From: Protea cynaroides | Taxonomy: Eukaryota; Streptophyta; Magnoliopsida; Proteales; Proteaceae | Direction of reading: 5' to 3' | NCBI GenBank assembly: GCA_028583415.1 | Contig: CM053267.1 | Span: 52,838,914-52,902,913, forward strand | DNA length: 64,000 bases | Shown here: piece after piece, positions 10,665 to 22,083 of the stretch | Layout of the letters: each line of letters starts with the position of its first letter | How positions within the stretch are numbered: position 1 is the stretch's first letter | Translations under genes and position numbers: made by a program | Notes under the pieces: generated by a model | Database searches by the model: none | What the model was told of the DNA's origin: nothing | The model's input: only the letters and a program-made list of their open reading frames with translations

Positions 10665-12056
10665 ATGGGATCTGCTGGATACATCTATGAAACAGAACGT
10701 TCCAAGGGACCAGCCACCGTGCTGGCCATCGGCACTGCAAATCCTTCGCATGTAGTAGCCCAGTCTGATTTCCCGGACTTCTACTTCAAAAACGCCAAGT
10801 GTGATCACAAGACTGAGTTGAAAGAGAAGTTTAGGCGAATGTGTAAGTATTACATATCTCTTCCAACAACAACATAACATAACATGTTACATTCACACAT
10901 ATTCGATCTGATTTGGAGTTCATACTTGAATACAATTTGAAAGAGCACATCAAAGTAAACACAGATGATATCCGCAAAAGATTCTTTTTTTGGTATCTAT
11001 GTTTTTTTCCAATCGAACTGATCAAAAATCTCTTTAATTGTTGAAACAGGTGACAGATCGACAATCCAAAAGCGCTACATCCACCTTACAGGGGAAATGA
11101 TCAGAGAGAATATCGAATTCCAAGATGCCACGTCTATATCAATTGACAAACGCCAAGATATTACTGTGATAGGGGTACCTAAGTTGGCCGTGGAAGCCGT
11201 ATCAAAAGCCATCGACGAGTGGGGCCAGCCCAAATCAAGGATCACACACCTTATATTCACTACCATTTCTAGCGTCGATGCACCCGGTGCTGACTTCCAG
11301 CTCATTAGACTCCTTGGCCTTTCCCCGACTGTTCAACGTGTGATGATGTATCATCTTGGCTGCTACGGTGGTGGCTCTGTGCTCCGTGTTGCCAAAGACC
11401 TAGCCGAGAGTCATAAAGGTGCTCGTGTACTCGTCGTTTGCTCAGAGTTGTGCTCCATTACTGGCTTCAAAGCCCCCGATGAGAATGATTTGCATGCCCT
11501 ACTTGGGTTGGGAATCTTTGCAGATGGTGCAGCAGCTATGATAATTGGTGCAGACCCTGACACATCAATCGAACGCCCTTTGTTCCAACTCATCTCAACA
11601 GGATCTCGGGTTCTCCCAGACTCAGGTGACATGGTTGCAGGCCACACACGCCAATGTGGTCTTTCAATCAGCTTATCTAGAGATGTGCCCAAAACCATCT
11701 GTGCGAACATTGAGAAGTGCATGGAGGAATCATTGAGCAAATTTGGCATTACCGATTTGAACTCCATTTTCTGGATAAGCCACCCTGGTGGGCCTGCAAT
11801 TTTGGACTTGATCGAAAAGACACTTGGCTTGAAGGAAGAGAAACTAAAGCCGTCGAGGAAAGTGTTGGCTGAGTTTGGTAACATGTCAAGCCCTACAGTG
11901 TTCTTCATTATGGATGAAATGCGGAAGAAGTCTATGGTGGAAGGGAAAACCACGACCGGTGATGGGTTTGAGTGGGGTGTGCTAGTAGCATTTGGACCAG
12001 GTCTGACTGTCGAGTCGGTTGTGATGCGTAGCATCCCTATCGTTTCAGCTCATTGA
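10665..12056 (+). CDS. type III polyketide synthase, CHS-like, copy 1
   Basis: Two exons: 10665-10842 and 11050-12056, with a 207-base GT-AG intron that splits the Cys60 codon, the conserved intron position of the CHS family. The 394-residue product has the usual length. Visible: CoA-site Lys55 and Arg58, nucleophile Cys164 in GCYGGGS, Phe216 gate, His304 in SHPGG, Asn337 in GNMSS, and a C-terminal loop AFGPG (GFGPG in CHS). CHS pocket residues Thr132, Met137 and Phe265 are Ile132, Ala137 and Ile266 here, and one residue is inserted near 198, so typical chalcone synthesis is unlikely. The expected role is decarboxylative condensation of malonyl-CoA onto a CoA starter, as a cytosolic homodimer. 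Differences special to this copy: Lys45, Ile100, Phe335, Ile390. It shares Ser34 and Cys262 with copy 3. The start follows a TATA box and is conserved in all copies. The actual product is unknown. Confidence 0.95.
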
Positions 12057-12112
12057 ACTCAAAAGTTGAGGCCTACACAAATGGAGACTTGTGAACAATC
12101 TCGTCCTTATGC

Positions 12113-12139
12113 AAAAAAAAAAAAAAAAAAAAAAAAAAA
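12113..12139 (+). repeat. A27 run in the PKS1 3' UTR
   Basis: Twenty-seven adenines where the other three copies have GCAAAAAAGAAGTCTC. A local microsatellite expansion, not a retrocopy tail: the gene keeps its intron and the UTR continues beyond it. Confidence 0.9.
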
Positions 12140-12294
12140 CTCAATGTCTGGTCATAGCTTAGTGGATATTGTTGGGATCACCTATTTATGTGGTGTTGTC
12201 GTATTTTGGGTATCAATATTTGGTACTTGTTTTGAAAGGCCAAAGGCTCTTTTTCTTGGATTTACAGTTGTAATATTTTCCCTTCTGACCATTG

Positions 12295-12300
12295 AATAAA
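12295..12300 (+). terminator. PKS1 poly(A) signal
   Basis: AATAAA about 240 bases after the stop codon, conserved at the same place after all four genes. Confidence 0.65.
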
Positions 12301-13132
12301 ATTCTATATTGAATTACTCTCCAAAAAATAATATTAGTTGAAAATGTTAGAAGATTCAACTCAATTAAAATACGGGAAAGGATCGTACATACCCTTTGTG
12401 GAATCTTTCCCACTTCCTCTTTATTTTTTGGCTTGTTGATGAGTTGAATGACATTTTATCCAATTGATCCCTTGGTAGATAACAATGTCAAATTTGGGTG
12501 GACCATATCAACCGTATAACTCACAATATATGGGTTTTTTTTCCTCATTTGTTTTCTGTATAGTTCATGTTATTCAAACAGTCCCACCTTTTTGAACATT
12601 TTCAAGACATTTGGAAAGTTCATTGAATTTACATAACGATGTGATCATAAGGACAATATGCCCATTGCATTTAAGTTAAAAAAAAAAGTCAAAAACCCTA
12701 GTTTGATCCAATCTCTCACTAATCAATGTTAAAAGAGTGGTGGATGATTGGAGAAAGACTTCCTCACGTTTCAAGAGGCTGTCACCCGAAGGATAAAACT
12801 TATCTCATGATTGAGAGAATCGGGTCGATTTTGAAGAGTTTTAAAAAACTTAAAGTTTTTCCTGAGTCGACCCTAGAAAAGATATCACCAACATCATCAT
12901 TGATGGATAGTTGATCTACCGTGGGTCGGCATCGGCTAACTTTGAGCCATGGTTAATGACTTTGGTTTGCCACTTAAAGACATAGGGCTGAGCCTTGGGT
13001 CTTTGAAATAATTCTTTATGGTCTGGGCCACTCCTAGCCACCCAGGTTGAGTTTGGACCTTTCCTTGTTTACATCAGTACTAGGCTAGGTCGGTTAATTA
13101 AAAGTTGTAATGGCTAGATCCGTAGATTTTAA

Positions 13133-14079
13133 GGGCCCGTTTGATAAAACTTCTGTTTCTGGATTTTATGGATTCTGGCTCTCAGGAAGCCATTTTGGAG
13201 TAGAAGCGCGTTTGATAAGTCCAGTTAGATTCCAACTCCCACAGAGTGAACCGGATTCAGAATGACTCCAGAATCCAAAATTTTGGAGTCATAAATACTT
13301 GCTCCAAGCTGTTGGATCAACTTTTTAAGAGAAAAAAAAAGAATCGACACTCACATGACTATCACTTGACCACCACCACCACCACTACAACCACCACCAC
13401 CACCGCCACCGCCACCACCACCGCCGCCGCCACCTCTACCACCACCACCACCACCACCACCACCACCGCCGCTGCCTCCACCACCACCAACGCCACCGCC
13501 CACCACCCACCACCACCACCACTACCACCACCACCAACACCACCACCACCACCAACACCACCCACCACCACCACCACCACCACAACCACCACCACCACCA
13601 CAACAACCACCACCACAACGACCACCACCGCCACCACCACCACCACCGTTGCCGCCGCCACCTCTACCACCACCACCACCGCCGCCTCCACCACCACCAC
13701 CAACACCACTGCCCACCACCCACCACCACCACAACCACCACCACCACAACCACCACCACCACCACCATCGCCACCACCACCACTGTCGCCGCCACCTTTA
13801 CCACCACCACCAACACCACCACCGCCGCCGCCTCCGCCTCCACCACCACCACCAACACCACCACCCACCACCACTACTACGACTGTTTTTCTAGACTTCG
13901 ATTGGAGGGATAGTGTGTTATCAAACATGTTTCTAATCCAACGATGCTCTAAAATCCATTTCAGAATTGCGTTATCAAACAAGTTTCTACTCCAAAATAA
14001 TCCTAAAGTAGCTTGGAGTAGAATCCAAATTTAAACCAGAATCTAAAATCCAGAAGCAGAAGTTTTATCAAACGGGCCC
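13133..14079 (+). mobile_element. PIF/Harbinger-type MITE with a CACCAC core
   Basis: Nearly perfect inverted termini of about 37 bases, outermost GGGCCCGTTTGATAAAACTT, flanked by TAA on both sides (13130-13132, 14080-14082). The matching site after PKS3 (about 40055), PKS2 and PKS4 is empty and continuous, so this insertion is younger than the gene duplications. The core is a 0.5 kb trinucleotide tract. Termini and target fit PIF/Harbinger; the transposase fragment at 58522 is a possible relative. Confidence 0.85.
13368..13890. repeat. CAC/CCG trinucleotide tract (0.5 kb)
   Basis: Imperfect CACCAC repeats with CGC, TCC and ACA variants. Long Thr/Pro/His or Gly/Val ORFs over it on both strands are translations of the repeat and are not genes. 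Confidence 0.95.
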
Positions 14080-15567
14080 TAAACTACAATGTGGCACTTT
14101 CGCTGCCGTTTTGAACTTCTCATGAATACTAGGTCACTGTGACGTTATCTTATGCTGGGAAAAGTTGACCTTTAGGGTTGACTTAGTTAACTCATAGTTA
14201 GGGGTATTTGGTTATTTTGACCTATGCGGCCAAAATCTTAGAAATGGCTCTCAGAGTGGGTGTGATGACATGGTTTTTTTGTCCTCTCTTTTGGGTAGAA
14301 ATAAAATTTAGAAGATCTAAAGTGTTCACCTTATGATTTTGACCATCCACACCAATGGATGGTGAAATCTGGAGTCACCACCTAGATGAGGTCTTCGACT
14401 TATAACTTTTTTCTCACTTAGAGAGACGCTATTGACTTCAGATTCAATGGATTGGATTTTGGTCTTACCTGAGGATGGATAAACGTCAAGTTAGATATTG
14501 AGAAGTTATTAGGCATCCAATTCTCCTAGTCCTTATAACTATCACTTTTTTTTCCTTTCTTTCTTTATATTTCTTGCTTAAGGTTTGAGTGGTGGTTGAA
14601 ACTAGAATAAATATATAAATATATAGGCGTTTGGGGAATATTCTTAAACCAAGTTTTTAAGTTCTACTAATTTAGGATATTCGTTACATAGTTTGAAAAT
14701 AAATTGCAAGTACATATATAAATAAATAAATCAAAGAATAAAAAATAATATGAATAAATAAATAGACAAATAAACGATTGAATAAATGAACAAATAAAGA
14801 ATTCTAAATAGAGATGAACAAATAAAAAACAACATAATGGTTGGCCGAGATTGAGATCAGTCTCAAGCTGCCACGAATCCCTAGTTGACAAGAATCAAGC
14901 CAAATTAAGGTTGGTTGGGCAGGGGTGGTGAAAGTATGTGAGGTATTTCATTGACTAAAGAAGTAGGTAAAACCATAAGCGAAGTGACTACTTCATGTTG
15001 CTTATGTATCTCCACAAAGAATCAGGTATTTGTAGTTCTAAACTAGTTGATGGACTGGTTAACTCCCAGATGGTAAATCACTCAAAAGGTATTGGACCTC
15101 GGTTCCCCGCATTCAGCATGGGTGAACTAAGATCAAATAAATGATTGATTGCTTCACAAATCCATTCTCAGATTTGGGAGATTATTGGCTTAAGTTTACA
15201 GACAAATTGGATTACTATCAGACTGTCGCTCGAAGCCTAAACATATTTAATTGTTTTTTTTTTTTTTTTTTGAACATAATGGATTAAACTTGATTTTTTT
15301 TAGTAAATTAGGGACCAATTCTAATGGATAAGTGAGTCCACGATCAAAGCGTGCCCATGCTAGTCAGCATTGGATTTGGGAACAGAGTCACACTAAAATC
15401 CTATAATGCCTAGGGATGGGAACCACATCCATACATTGTGAGGCTTGTGATCGACCCATGTGTGTGTAGAATTTTATTATAAATTTAGGGATTGAGAGAT
15501 TATTCCATACAAATTCTGATAAATAAGGATACATTACTTGGGGATGGGTCTTACGTAATGTAAATCT

Positions 15568-17200
15568 GGTTGCTATAATTGAGATTGGAGATCTGATTTC
15601 TAAATGATGAGTAATTTTTTCCAAACAGGTCTTTAAAGTAGTTAACTGCCTTCCATTTTATTTGAGCTGGATCCCTTTGTCATCTCTTTGTTATCATCTG
15701 TGATAGTCATAATATTGTTGTGATGCTGTCTAACAACTTCATAAAAAATACCAATTGTTAACATCTCCCAACTTGAGCATGGCCTCCTCATTTCTTAGAG
15801 CTTTCCTCAAGTTTTCCTTAGTATCATTCTCTCTCTCAGCTAACTAAGGATTGAAGGGTTATCCATAACCATTTGATGAAAGGTCTGCAGAGAGTCCTCC
15901 AGAGTCTTCATTGGAGTCGCAAAGATCACTAAAGCTATATTTGTTCCACTCTTTAAGGCATTGCCACTATGGGGACTGTTACCTAGGGTTTCTCCGTCTC
16001 TCGGAAGGGAAGCTTCATCATTGTTCTCCACTCCTCCGGTTAGGTTCCGGTTAGGCTTTTGACCTCCGGCAACCTATCTTCCCTGGTTCTTTTCCACAAC
16101 TCTTTCATTTGTTCCTTTATTCCTTCTACATATTCTCTTCCGCTGGTTTTGCACACCTGGACCAGAATCCCTCTGTAGCTTCATTTTAGAATAGTCCATG
16201 GTCTTATGGCCTTACACCATGCAATGAGAACAACTATCGGATATCTAATCATAAAATATTTTCTGATAAAATTTATTACCTATATCATCCTGTAGCTTGA
16301 CAGTATCCTTGAACTCATACTTTGCGGAGTGATTAACCAAAATTCTTGCAAATGCAAGCCTCATTCTCAAAGACCATGGTCCTATATGCCTTGATAGGCT
16401 TTCCCAACACTGATCCAATCACCCCTAAAGCATTCCTAGACTAGAGATGCAATGGGAAACCTGGTAGATTGATCGAAATAGGAACCTCTTTGGTTCCATT
16501 GATGTGGATGAGGAGGTCTCTCCTCAAAGGCTTAACAAAGAAAGGCTTGTTGGTGATCATGAGCACCCCTCTTTTCAACACCCTCTTATAGTCATCCAAT
16601 TTTGAGAACTACAGCAGGAAGCTACCATCGATCAACTGGAACATCTCCATGGTACCTTTGAGTCTCCATGCCCTCTCCAAGGTAGGTCGAACAAATAGGA
16701 ATCTTGATTTTCTTCCTATGAAGAGCCCTACCAAGGCCTAACTCAGTTGTGCAGCATGCAAGGAAACTTGCTCATCTGAACAAAGTCTGATCACCTCTCT
16801 ATGTTCCTCTGAGTAAGGCTGGGTGTGTATTTTAGTGTTACATCTATCTCTTTCTCATCAGCTCCTTCAAACAACTTTCTACTCCAAGTAGCATTTCTGG
16901 ATTCATGATTCTCTCCTCCCTCTTCATCTTGACTACCTGAGGCCACCCCAACTCTCTCAGGGCTGACCTCACCTTCTTCCATCTCTTCCTTTCCTAAAAT
17001 ACTCTAGAGGGAAGGGGAGGGAAATCCTCATGTTCCATCAGGGTGGGGGAAAACCAGCTTCCATGTGCCAACTACCATAATCGAACCAGAGTATTACTTC
17101 TAGAGCCAAGCCACCCCCTTCGAGACCTCTGAGCAGCCAACCCACAGTCCGGCACTCAACCCCCCTACTAGAAAACAAGCACCTAGATCCGGCAGGAAAA
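15568..17200 (-). mobile_element. deleted LINE (L1-type) remnant between PKS1 and PKS2
   Basis: Matches the longer LINE at 44900-50000. 15568-15954 corresponds to about 46530-46960 and 15955-17200 to about 48860-50090, so about 1.9 kb in the middle and everything past 46530 is gone. On the minus strand the ORF1 zinc knuckle reads CSHCMV then stop (TAA at 16212-16214), and its last Cys codon has become Tyr. It is dead. Confidence 0.75.
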
Positions 17201-17239
17201 ACCCGCAATATGGACAAGACTTAACCAACCTCCTACTTA

Positions 17240-18171
17240 GTTGCAGATACCAATTCCCTGTCACTTCCCTGTTTCGGCTATGAAGATTTCTAGTCCAGTG
17301 ACAATCTGCTGTATTTCCCTCCTATTAATTGAGAAAAATCCCGAGATTTATTGTATACTAGTATATACCTTTGATATGTACATTTCTGGTTGTATGCTTC
17401 CGGGTTTATCATTACATAGCATGTATATTTCTGATTGTTTGTGTTCAAAGGAATTGCTTCCTTATGGTTTGGTTTTCTACTCATATATTTTCAGAGAGGC
17501 TTTTGTTTATTTGAAATCTTGTTTTTTGGGGATAGCAATGACGAGCAGGATCTTTTAAATAATGAATTTCAGATTTTTTTTTTCCGATTTTTTTTTATCA
17601 TGTCGATTGTAGTCTGGTATACGATACAAGACTACCGGTACTGAATTAACACCCTTAATCAGGAATTTATGATACATATATAACAGGGAGAAGTATGTCC
17701 AAGCAGCCGGCCTGGATTGGAAAGGCATCTCTAAATAAATGGTTATTTTTGTCACATGAAAAAGTGATAAGGCAATTTTGATGTTTGGGCATCTAGAGAA
17801 TGTTATGGATTAACCAATTGTAAATTTCGAAAACTAATTCGATCAAATACCCTTTAGCGTAGCACTTTTATATAGTCTTGGATTTTCTCAAGTTATACTT
17901 CGCCACTTAAATTTTTTTTGAAGGGGTCGAAATTTTATATGACCATTGGCTTTGCCTAAATATGTCTATAAATTTTGGACTCATTTGAACTACTCATCAT
18001 CAGGTGGATGCAATTTGGTTGAGTTATCAACTCAAGCATGATTTTTTATCATTTTACATTGTCTAAAGCCCAAATTTCACTATGACGTTGGGCCATCCTG
18101 TCTTGCTTATATATCAATTTACAAATTTTAGTTAGGACCATCCTCTCTTGCTTATATATCAATTTACAAAT
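17240..18171. repeat. block sequence shared with 50130-51066, ending in a minisatellite
   Basis: Closely similar to the segment upstream of PKS4. From about 18060 a unit of about 70-75 bases (ACCATCCTCTCTTGCTTATA, then ATCAATTTACAAATTTTAG) repeats. The array resumes at about 20400-20560 after the Mutator-like and CACTA insertions. Confidence 0.6.
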
Positions 18172-18818
18172 AAAAAAAATTTCATCTACCCACCAAAAAC
18201 TATGTCGAAATTGATCTGATACACATTGGTTTCCAGAAACTTCAATCGCCCCACTAAACTGACGGACTTGACTTAAAATGTGATTAGATATTTCTATCTT
18301 TTTTATTTGAAACTGAAAGACATTAAAATGAGATACAATTACTAATTTTACCCTTCTTCTTTAAAATTGAAAATTTTTAGAATTACTAATTTAATTACTA
18401 ATTTGAGTTATTTTCTCCTCTGGCCATCGACGAAGTCGGCCCCACTCCCTATCTTCTCTCCTTCCTACTTCTTCCCTTCACTTCTCTCCCACCTGATTTG
18501 GGGGCGGAGTTTCTTCTTTACATGCAGGTGAAGTCAACGAAGACTGTTCGACTTGATTTGTCTTTGATATAAAGGATTCCAACGGTGGTTGGTGGTGGTT
18601 GTGGTTTTCGGTAGGGAGGTGCTCCGATGGTGACTGATATGAAAAAAATCAGAGGAAAATCAGAGAACCAAAGTAAAGAAAGCACTTACAGGTTGTAGAA
18701 ATAGATCAAGAATGCAAGCAGTGATTGTGTAGAAACAGATTTGGAGGGAAAAAAACATAGGAGCGGAGCCCCTGTTTTCTTGATTCATTCAGTTTCTTCC
18801 TATGTTGAAAGTGGGAAC

Positions 18819-18866
<48 letters not shown>

Positions 18867-19916
18867 CCTCCCTTCCTGGTGTGATAAATTAAGAAAAAGA
18901 AGGGGCGACCACTTGACCGGAGAAGAGGGGAAGGAGTCACCGATTAATGGAGGGGAATTTAGAGGTGGAGGGAGGTTTTTGCATGCCTTGGGAAGAGAAA
19001 ACGAAGCTTCAAGGAACTTGATGCGTTATAGTGCTTTGGAAAATGGCACTAGAGAACGGGTAATTGATGAAGTGAAAAAATAAGGAAAAGCCTTCAAGAT
19101 CTGCGATTCCAGTTGGCGAAGCTTGATTATGGTCACAGTGGCCACTGATTAACTCTGAAGTCTGAACACGAATATGGAGTTGGAGAAGCAGGGGAGGTGA
19201 TAGTGAACGAGTTGTGAGAGTGAAATCAAAGTGTCATTGCTCCGGCTATGGTTGTTGTTCCAGTGCTAAAACAAGAAGCAGGTTTTTTTGATAAACAAAT
19301 CATGTAATGTATTGCAGAGGCGGCAATGGCTGAGTTGTTCACAAGGCAACCGATCCCAGCTTGTGACTGAGAGAGACAGAGAGAGAGAGAGAGGAGGGGC
19401 TGGCCAGTTTGGCTCTCTATGTTCGCACGTACCCAAATCTGCCCTTCATCACCCCCTAAGCACTAGAGAACCGAACAAGGAGAACAAAACAGATTGAATG
19501 ATCTGTGGCATGGAAAATAAAGAAAAGTGGTGGAAGGTTTCAGACCTGCAACCTCCGACGTGAGATCGCTGCTTGCTATTGAACTCCTAGTCGGAAACGA
19601 AATTGATCGCAGAAATCAAACGGGCCCTCTTTCAGTAACCCTAAGCCAAAGAAATCTGGAACAGGTGGTGAGAAGGAGGGTTGGGGATGATGGTTGAACA
19701 GGGATGAAATAGTCTTGCAACTTTAGAATAAAGGTATTATTGTCCCAAAAATTTTCAAATAGTGCTTACATCATCAATTAATGGGACTCTACTAATAGGT
19801 GGAGTCTTTTTTATTAACACGGTGACAAAATTTTGGATGGTAGACGAGAAATCTGGAAAACAATAGGGTTAGATCAATTTCTACGTAGTTTTTAGGAGAT
19901 AAATGAAATTTTTTTC
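18172..19916. mobile_element. Mutator-like element (1.75 kb, non-autonomous)
   Basis: Flanked by TTACAAAT (18164-18171 and 19917-19924), an 8-9 base target duplication. Termini are inverted repeats of about 46 bases at roughly 80% identity by eye, sharing AAAAAAATTTCAT, AAAAACTA and GAAATTGATCT. The paralogous site at 51060-51069 is empty. No transposase is seen. The interior has GC-richer, exon- or UTR-like stretches (18420-19700) and a GA run, so it may carry captured host sequence, but I cannot identify a source gene. Confidence 0.7.
18828..18863. repeat. GA microsatellite
   Basis: About 18 GA units after a short CA run, inside the Mutator-like element. Confidence 0.9.
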
Positions 19917-19965
19917 TTACAAATATTAACTAATATGTCATATGTCCTCATCAAGGCAAGGTCAT

Positions 19966-20307
19966 CACTATAACAATTCTTATTTTTGACAATGAAGGAT
20001 TTTCCATGAAAAATATACATGTTCTAAGTTCATACTTATCAAATAACAAATGGATGCCATCTCAGATCCTAAAGCGCCTGAGTTATATAATTAACATCAA
20101 ATAAATCTGATTAGGAGATGAATGCTCCAATACTAATGGTGGATTGTTTTACCCAACTATCCTAGATTAATTAAGGATTTTGCGCGACGACATTTTAGAT
20201 GACGGAACTGCAATGGAACATGTTGCGTCTAGGAAAAGTTATCAGCGGCGGAAATGTATTTTTTGGCGACGGAAATGTTGTCGCTGAAAATTAGAATTGT
20301 TATAGTG
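19966..20307. mobile_element. CACTA-type remnant, copy 1
   Basis: Starts CACTATAACAATTCT and ends AGAATTGTTATAGTG, perfect 15-base inverted termini with the CACTA signature. 342 bases, no genes. No clear 3-base target duplication. A longer copy is at the same place before PKS4 (51111-51776), so the insertion predates the block duplication. Confidence 0.7.
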
Positions 20308-21032
20308 AGCTGTCCATCGGATGGGCTGGGATGCGTCCGATGGACAGTTGGCCAATTGGGCTACAAGAGAGGATCTTTTTTCAAATTTCATTGCAACGTA
20401 GGACCATCCTCCTCGCTTATATATCAATTTACAAAATTTAGCTATTACGTCATTTCATTACGACTTAGGGCCATCCTCTCTTGCTTATATGTCAATTTAC
20501 AAATTTAGTTGGTATGTCATTTCACTACAACGTAGGGATATCTTCTTTTACTTATAAAGTTTTGTCCAAATTTTTTTTTCTTTTTTTTGGGTATGAAAAT
20601 AGACTTATTTATTCAGTCGTGTTGTACACAAGGATGGCAGTCCTCAAATATCCTGAATCTAGGGATCGAAATTAAGCCAAACGAAACATAATAACTAAAC
20701 GAAACAAAACACGACAGACATTATATATATGTGACAAAACCACTTTTTTTGGGATTAATCAAATGGCCAAAATCTATTTTGAGTGAGATTAATTTTGGGA
20801 TTTCTTAAAAAAAGAAAAAAAAAAGATAAATAGGATTTTGGTGTAATTTTTTAAATTATTCTTTGAAGAAGATAAAATTGGTCAAGAGAAAGTACTCAAT
20901 TGGAGAGAATCATAAGAGAATTTGAAAATTAAAAAAAAAAGAAAAAAGAAAAAGAGAATGAAATTGATAATATAAAAAAAATTATTAAGGAATTGAATAG
21001 TAATGTTTTTTTTTAATGCTTAAACGTATGGT

Positions 21033-21486
21033 TGTTAATTGTCATGTAAAAGATTCAATTTTACATCTTCGACCAAAAAACTTCATGTTTAAAACAAATA
21101 TTAATAGTTTATAAATTTTTTAATTTCCTTCTTTGAAATATTTTCTCTACTTTTGCTCAAAAGGCCTACGAATAACGGATCCACATCCTCTCCCGCCTGA
21201 GTCTGGGTGGGAGAGTTGATGGCCCGGATGGATGGCCGCCACCTGGCTCTCGGGTGGATCCGAACCCTCCATCCGAGCCGACACCCCTGTCGGTTCAGCT
21301 GGTCGACTGGGGTGTCGGCTCGGATGGAGGGCTCGGATCCACCCGAGAACCAGGTGGCGACCATCCATCTGGGCTGCCAACTCTCCCGCCCAAACTCAGG
21401 CAGGAGAGAATTTCTATACACGAATAACATGAAGTCAGAGAGATGTCCTAAAATTAAAAGGGGGAAAATAAAGAAAAAAGGACTAG
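21033..21486 (+). repeat. extra, PKS4-like promoter segment upstream of PKS2
   Basis: This stretch (TTGTTAATTGTCATGTAAAAG to the GATGTCCTAAA region) repeats what follows at 21487-21840, but it resembles the PKS3/PKS4 promoters, while the proximal one resembles PKS1, including the small MITE. PKS2 therefore has a tandem, chimeric promoter. The foldback MITE at 21177 sits inside this distal copy. Confidence 0.6.
21177..21419. mobile_element. Mutator-like foldback MITE, copy 1
   Basis: A 243-base, GC-rich near-perfect hairpin around a ValI/SalI-like GTCGAC centre, flanked by the exact 9-base repeat ACGAATAAC (21168-21176, 21420-21428). Outer ends carry ATCCTCTCCCGCC-type sequence. ORFs on both strands look alike because the element is palindromic. 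9-base duplications are typical of Mutator-like elements. Confidence 0.88.
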
Positions 21487-21527
21487 TTGTAAAAGATTTT
21501 ATAACACATCTTTGACCCCAAAACTTG

Positions 21528-21680
21528 GAGAATAGTTGATATGTATGTACATGTATTTTTTATGAGATTTCATCAACGCCCATATACAGTGGGTCCCACA
21601 CTCTAGAGATGGCTCCCACGCCACATCGACGGTAATGGGATTCCATGAAAAATATATATACATACAAATGATGGAACTCC
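21528..21680. mobile_element. hAT-like MITE in the PKS2 promoter
   Basis: The same element as 10060-10210, at the same place relative to the gene, flanked by AAAACTT. Because PKS3 and PKS4 lack it, the PKS2 proximal promoter was probably copied from PKS1 or from their common source. Confidence 0.65.
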
Positions 21681-22007
21681 AAAACTTTCTCTAAAAACAA
21701 ATATTGATAGTCTATCTATTTTATTACTTTTTCTTATTTTTATTTTCCTTCTTTAAAATATTTTCTCTTCTTCCTTTCTGAAGTCCTAGGAATAACAAGA
21801 AGTCAAGAGGGATGTCCTCAACAAGATAAACAATAAAGGAAGAAGAAGCGCGAATCTCTTTAAAATAGTGAATGCTACCCATGATGCATGTATATGATTG
21901 CATTATTCTTAACGTCCGTCCATGGGCTGCACGTCTACACAATAAATTAATCAAATGATTGCATTATTATTAGGGTCCATCAAACCTTCCCTTCATGCCT
22001 ACTTCAG

Positions 22008-22015
22008 TATAAATA
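22008..22015 (+). promoter_or_regulatory. PKS2 TATA box
   Basis: TATAAATA 76 bases before the ATG. The leader is 51 bases shorter than in the other three copies; a stretch between TTGCT and ATTGC, short similar words, has been lost. Confidence 0.75.
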
Positions 22016-22083
22016 CCCATGCATTGGCTCTGCTACTTCATCGATCATCGATTGCTTCAGTACAACAAAGCAAAAAAGCAGCA

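Larger units (their letters stand above)
12640..15566 (+). repeat. PKS downstream repeat, copy 1 (interrupted)
   Basis: Non-coding sequence following each PKS gene at 12640-15566, 24040-26966, 39600-41900 and 55380-61100. Landmarks: GAGAAAGACTTCCTC, GTGACGTTATCT, CTCAGAGTGGGTGTGATGA and CACCTAGATGAGGTC. The last lines up with text common in plant Ty3-type LTRs, so it is probably a very old LTR element duplicated with the genes. Interrupted here by the MITE at 13133-14079. Ends where LINE sequence starts. Confidence 0.65.

Noticed and set aside
11411..12034. 207-codon antisense ORF over PKS exon 2, present in all four copies
   Set aside because: It is conserved only because the sense exon is conserved; no family features and no promoter.
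12113..12139. Poly-A run as evidence that PKS1 is a retrocopy
   Set aside because: The gene keeps its intron, and the 3' UTR with AATAAA continues beyond the run.
13246..14034. 262-codon Thr/Pro-rich ORF and its Gly/Val-rich antisense ORFs
   Set aside because: They are translations of the CACCAC tract inside a MITE; long ORFs appear in several frames on both strands.
18802..19083. ORF with Arg-Glu repeats
   Set aside because: It starts in a GA microsatellite and has no recognisable domain; it is inside a non-autonomous Mutator-like element.
21101..21515. Several ORFs with similar text on both strands (also at 54962-55352)
   Set aside because: They come from the palindromic foldback MITE.
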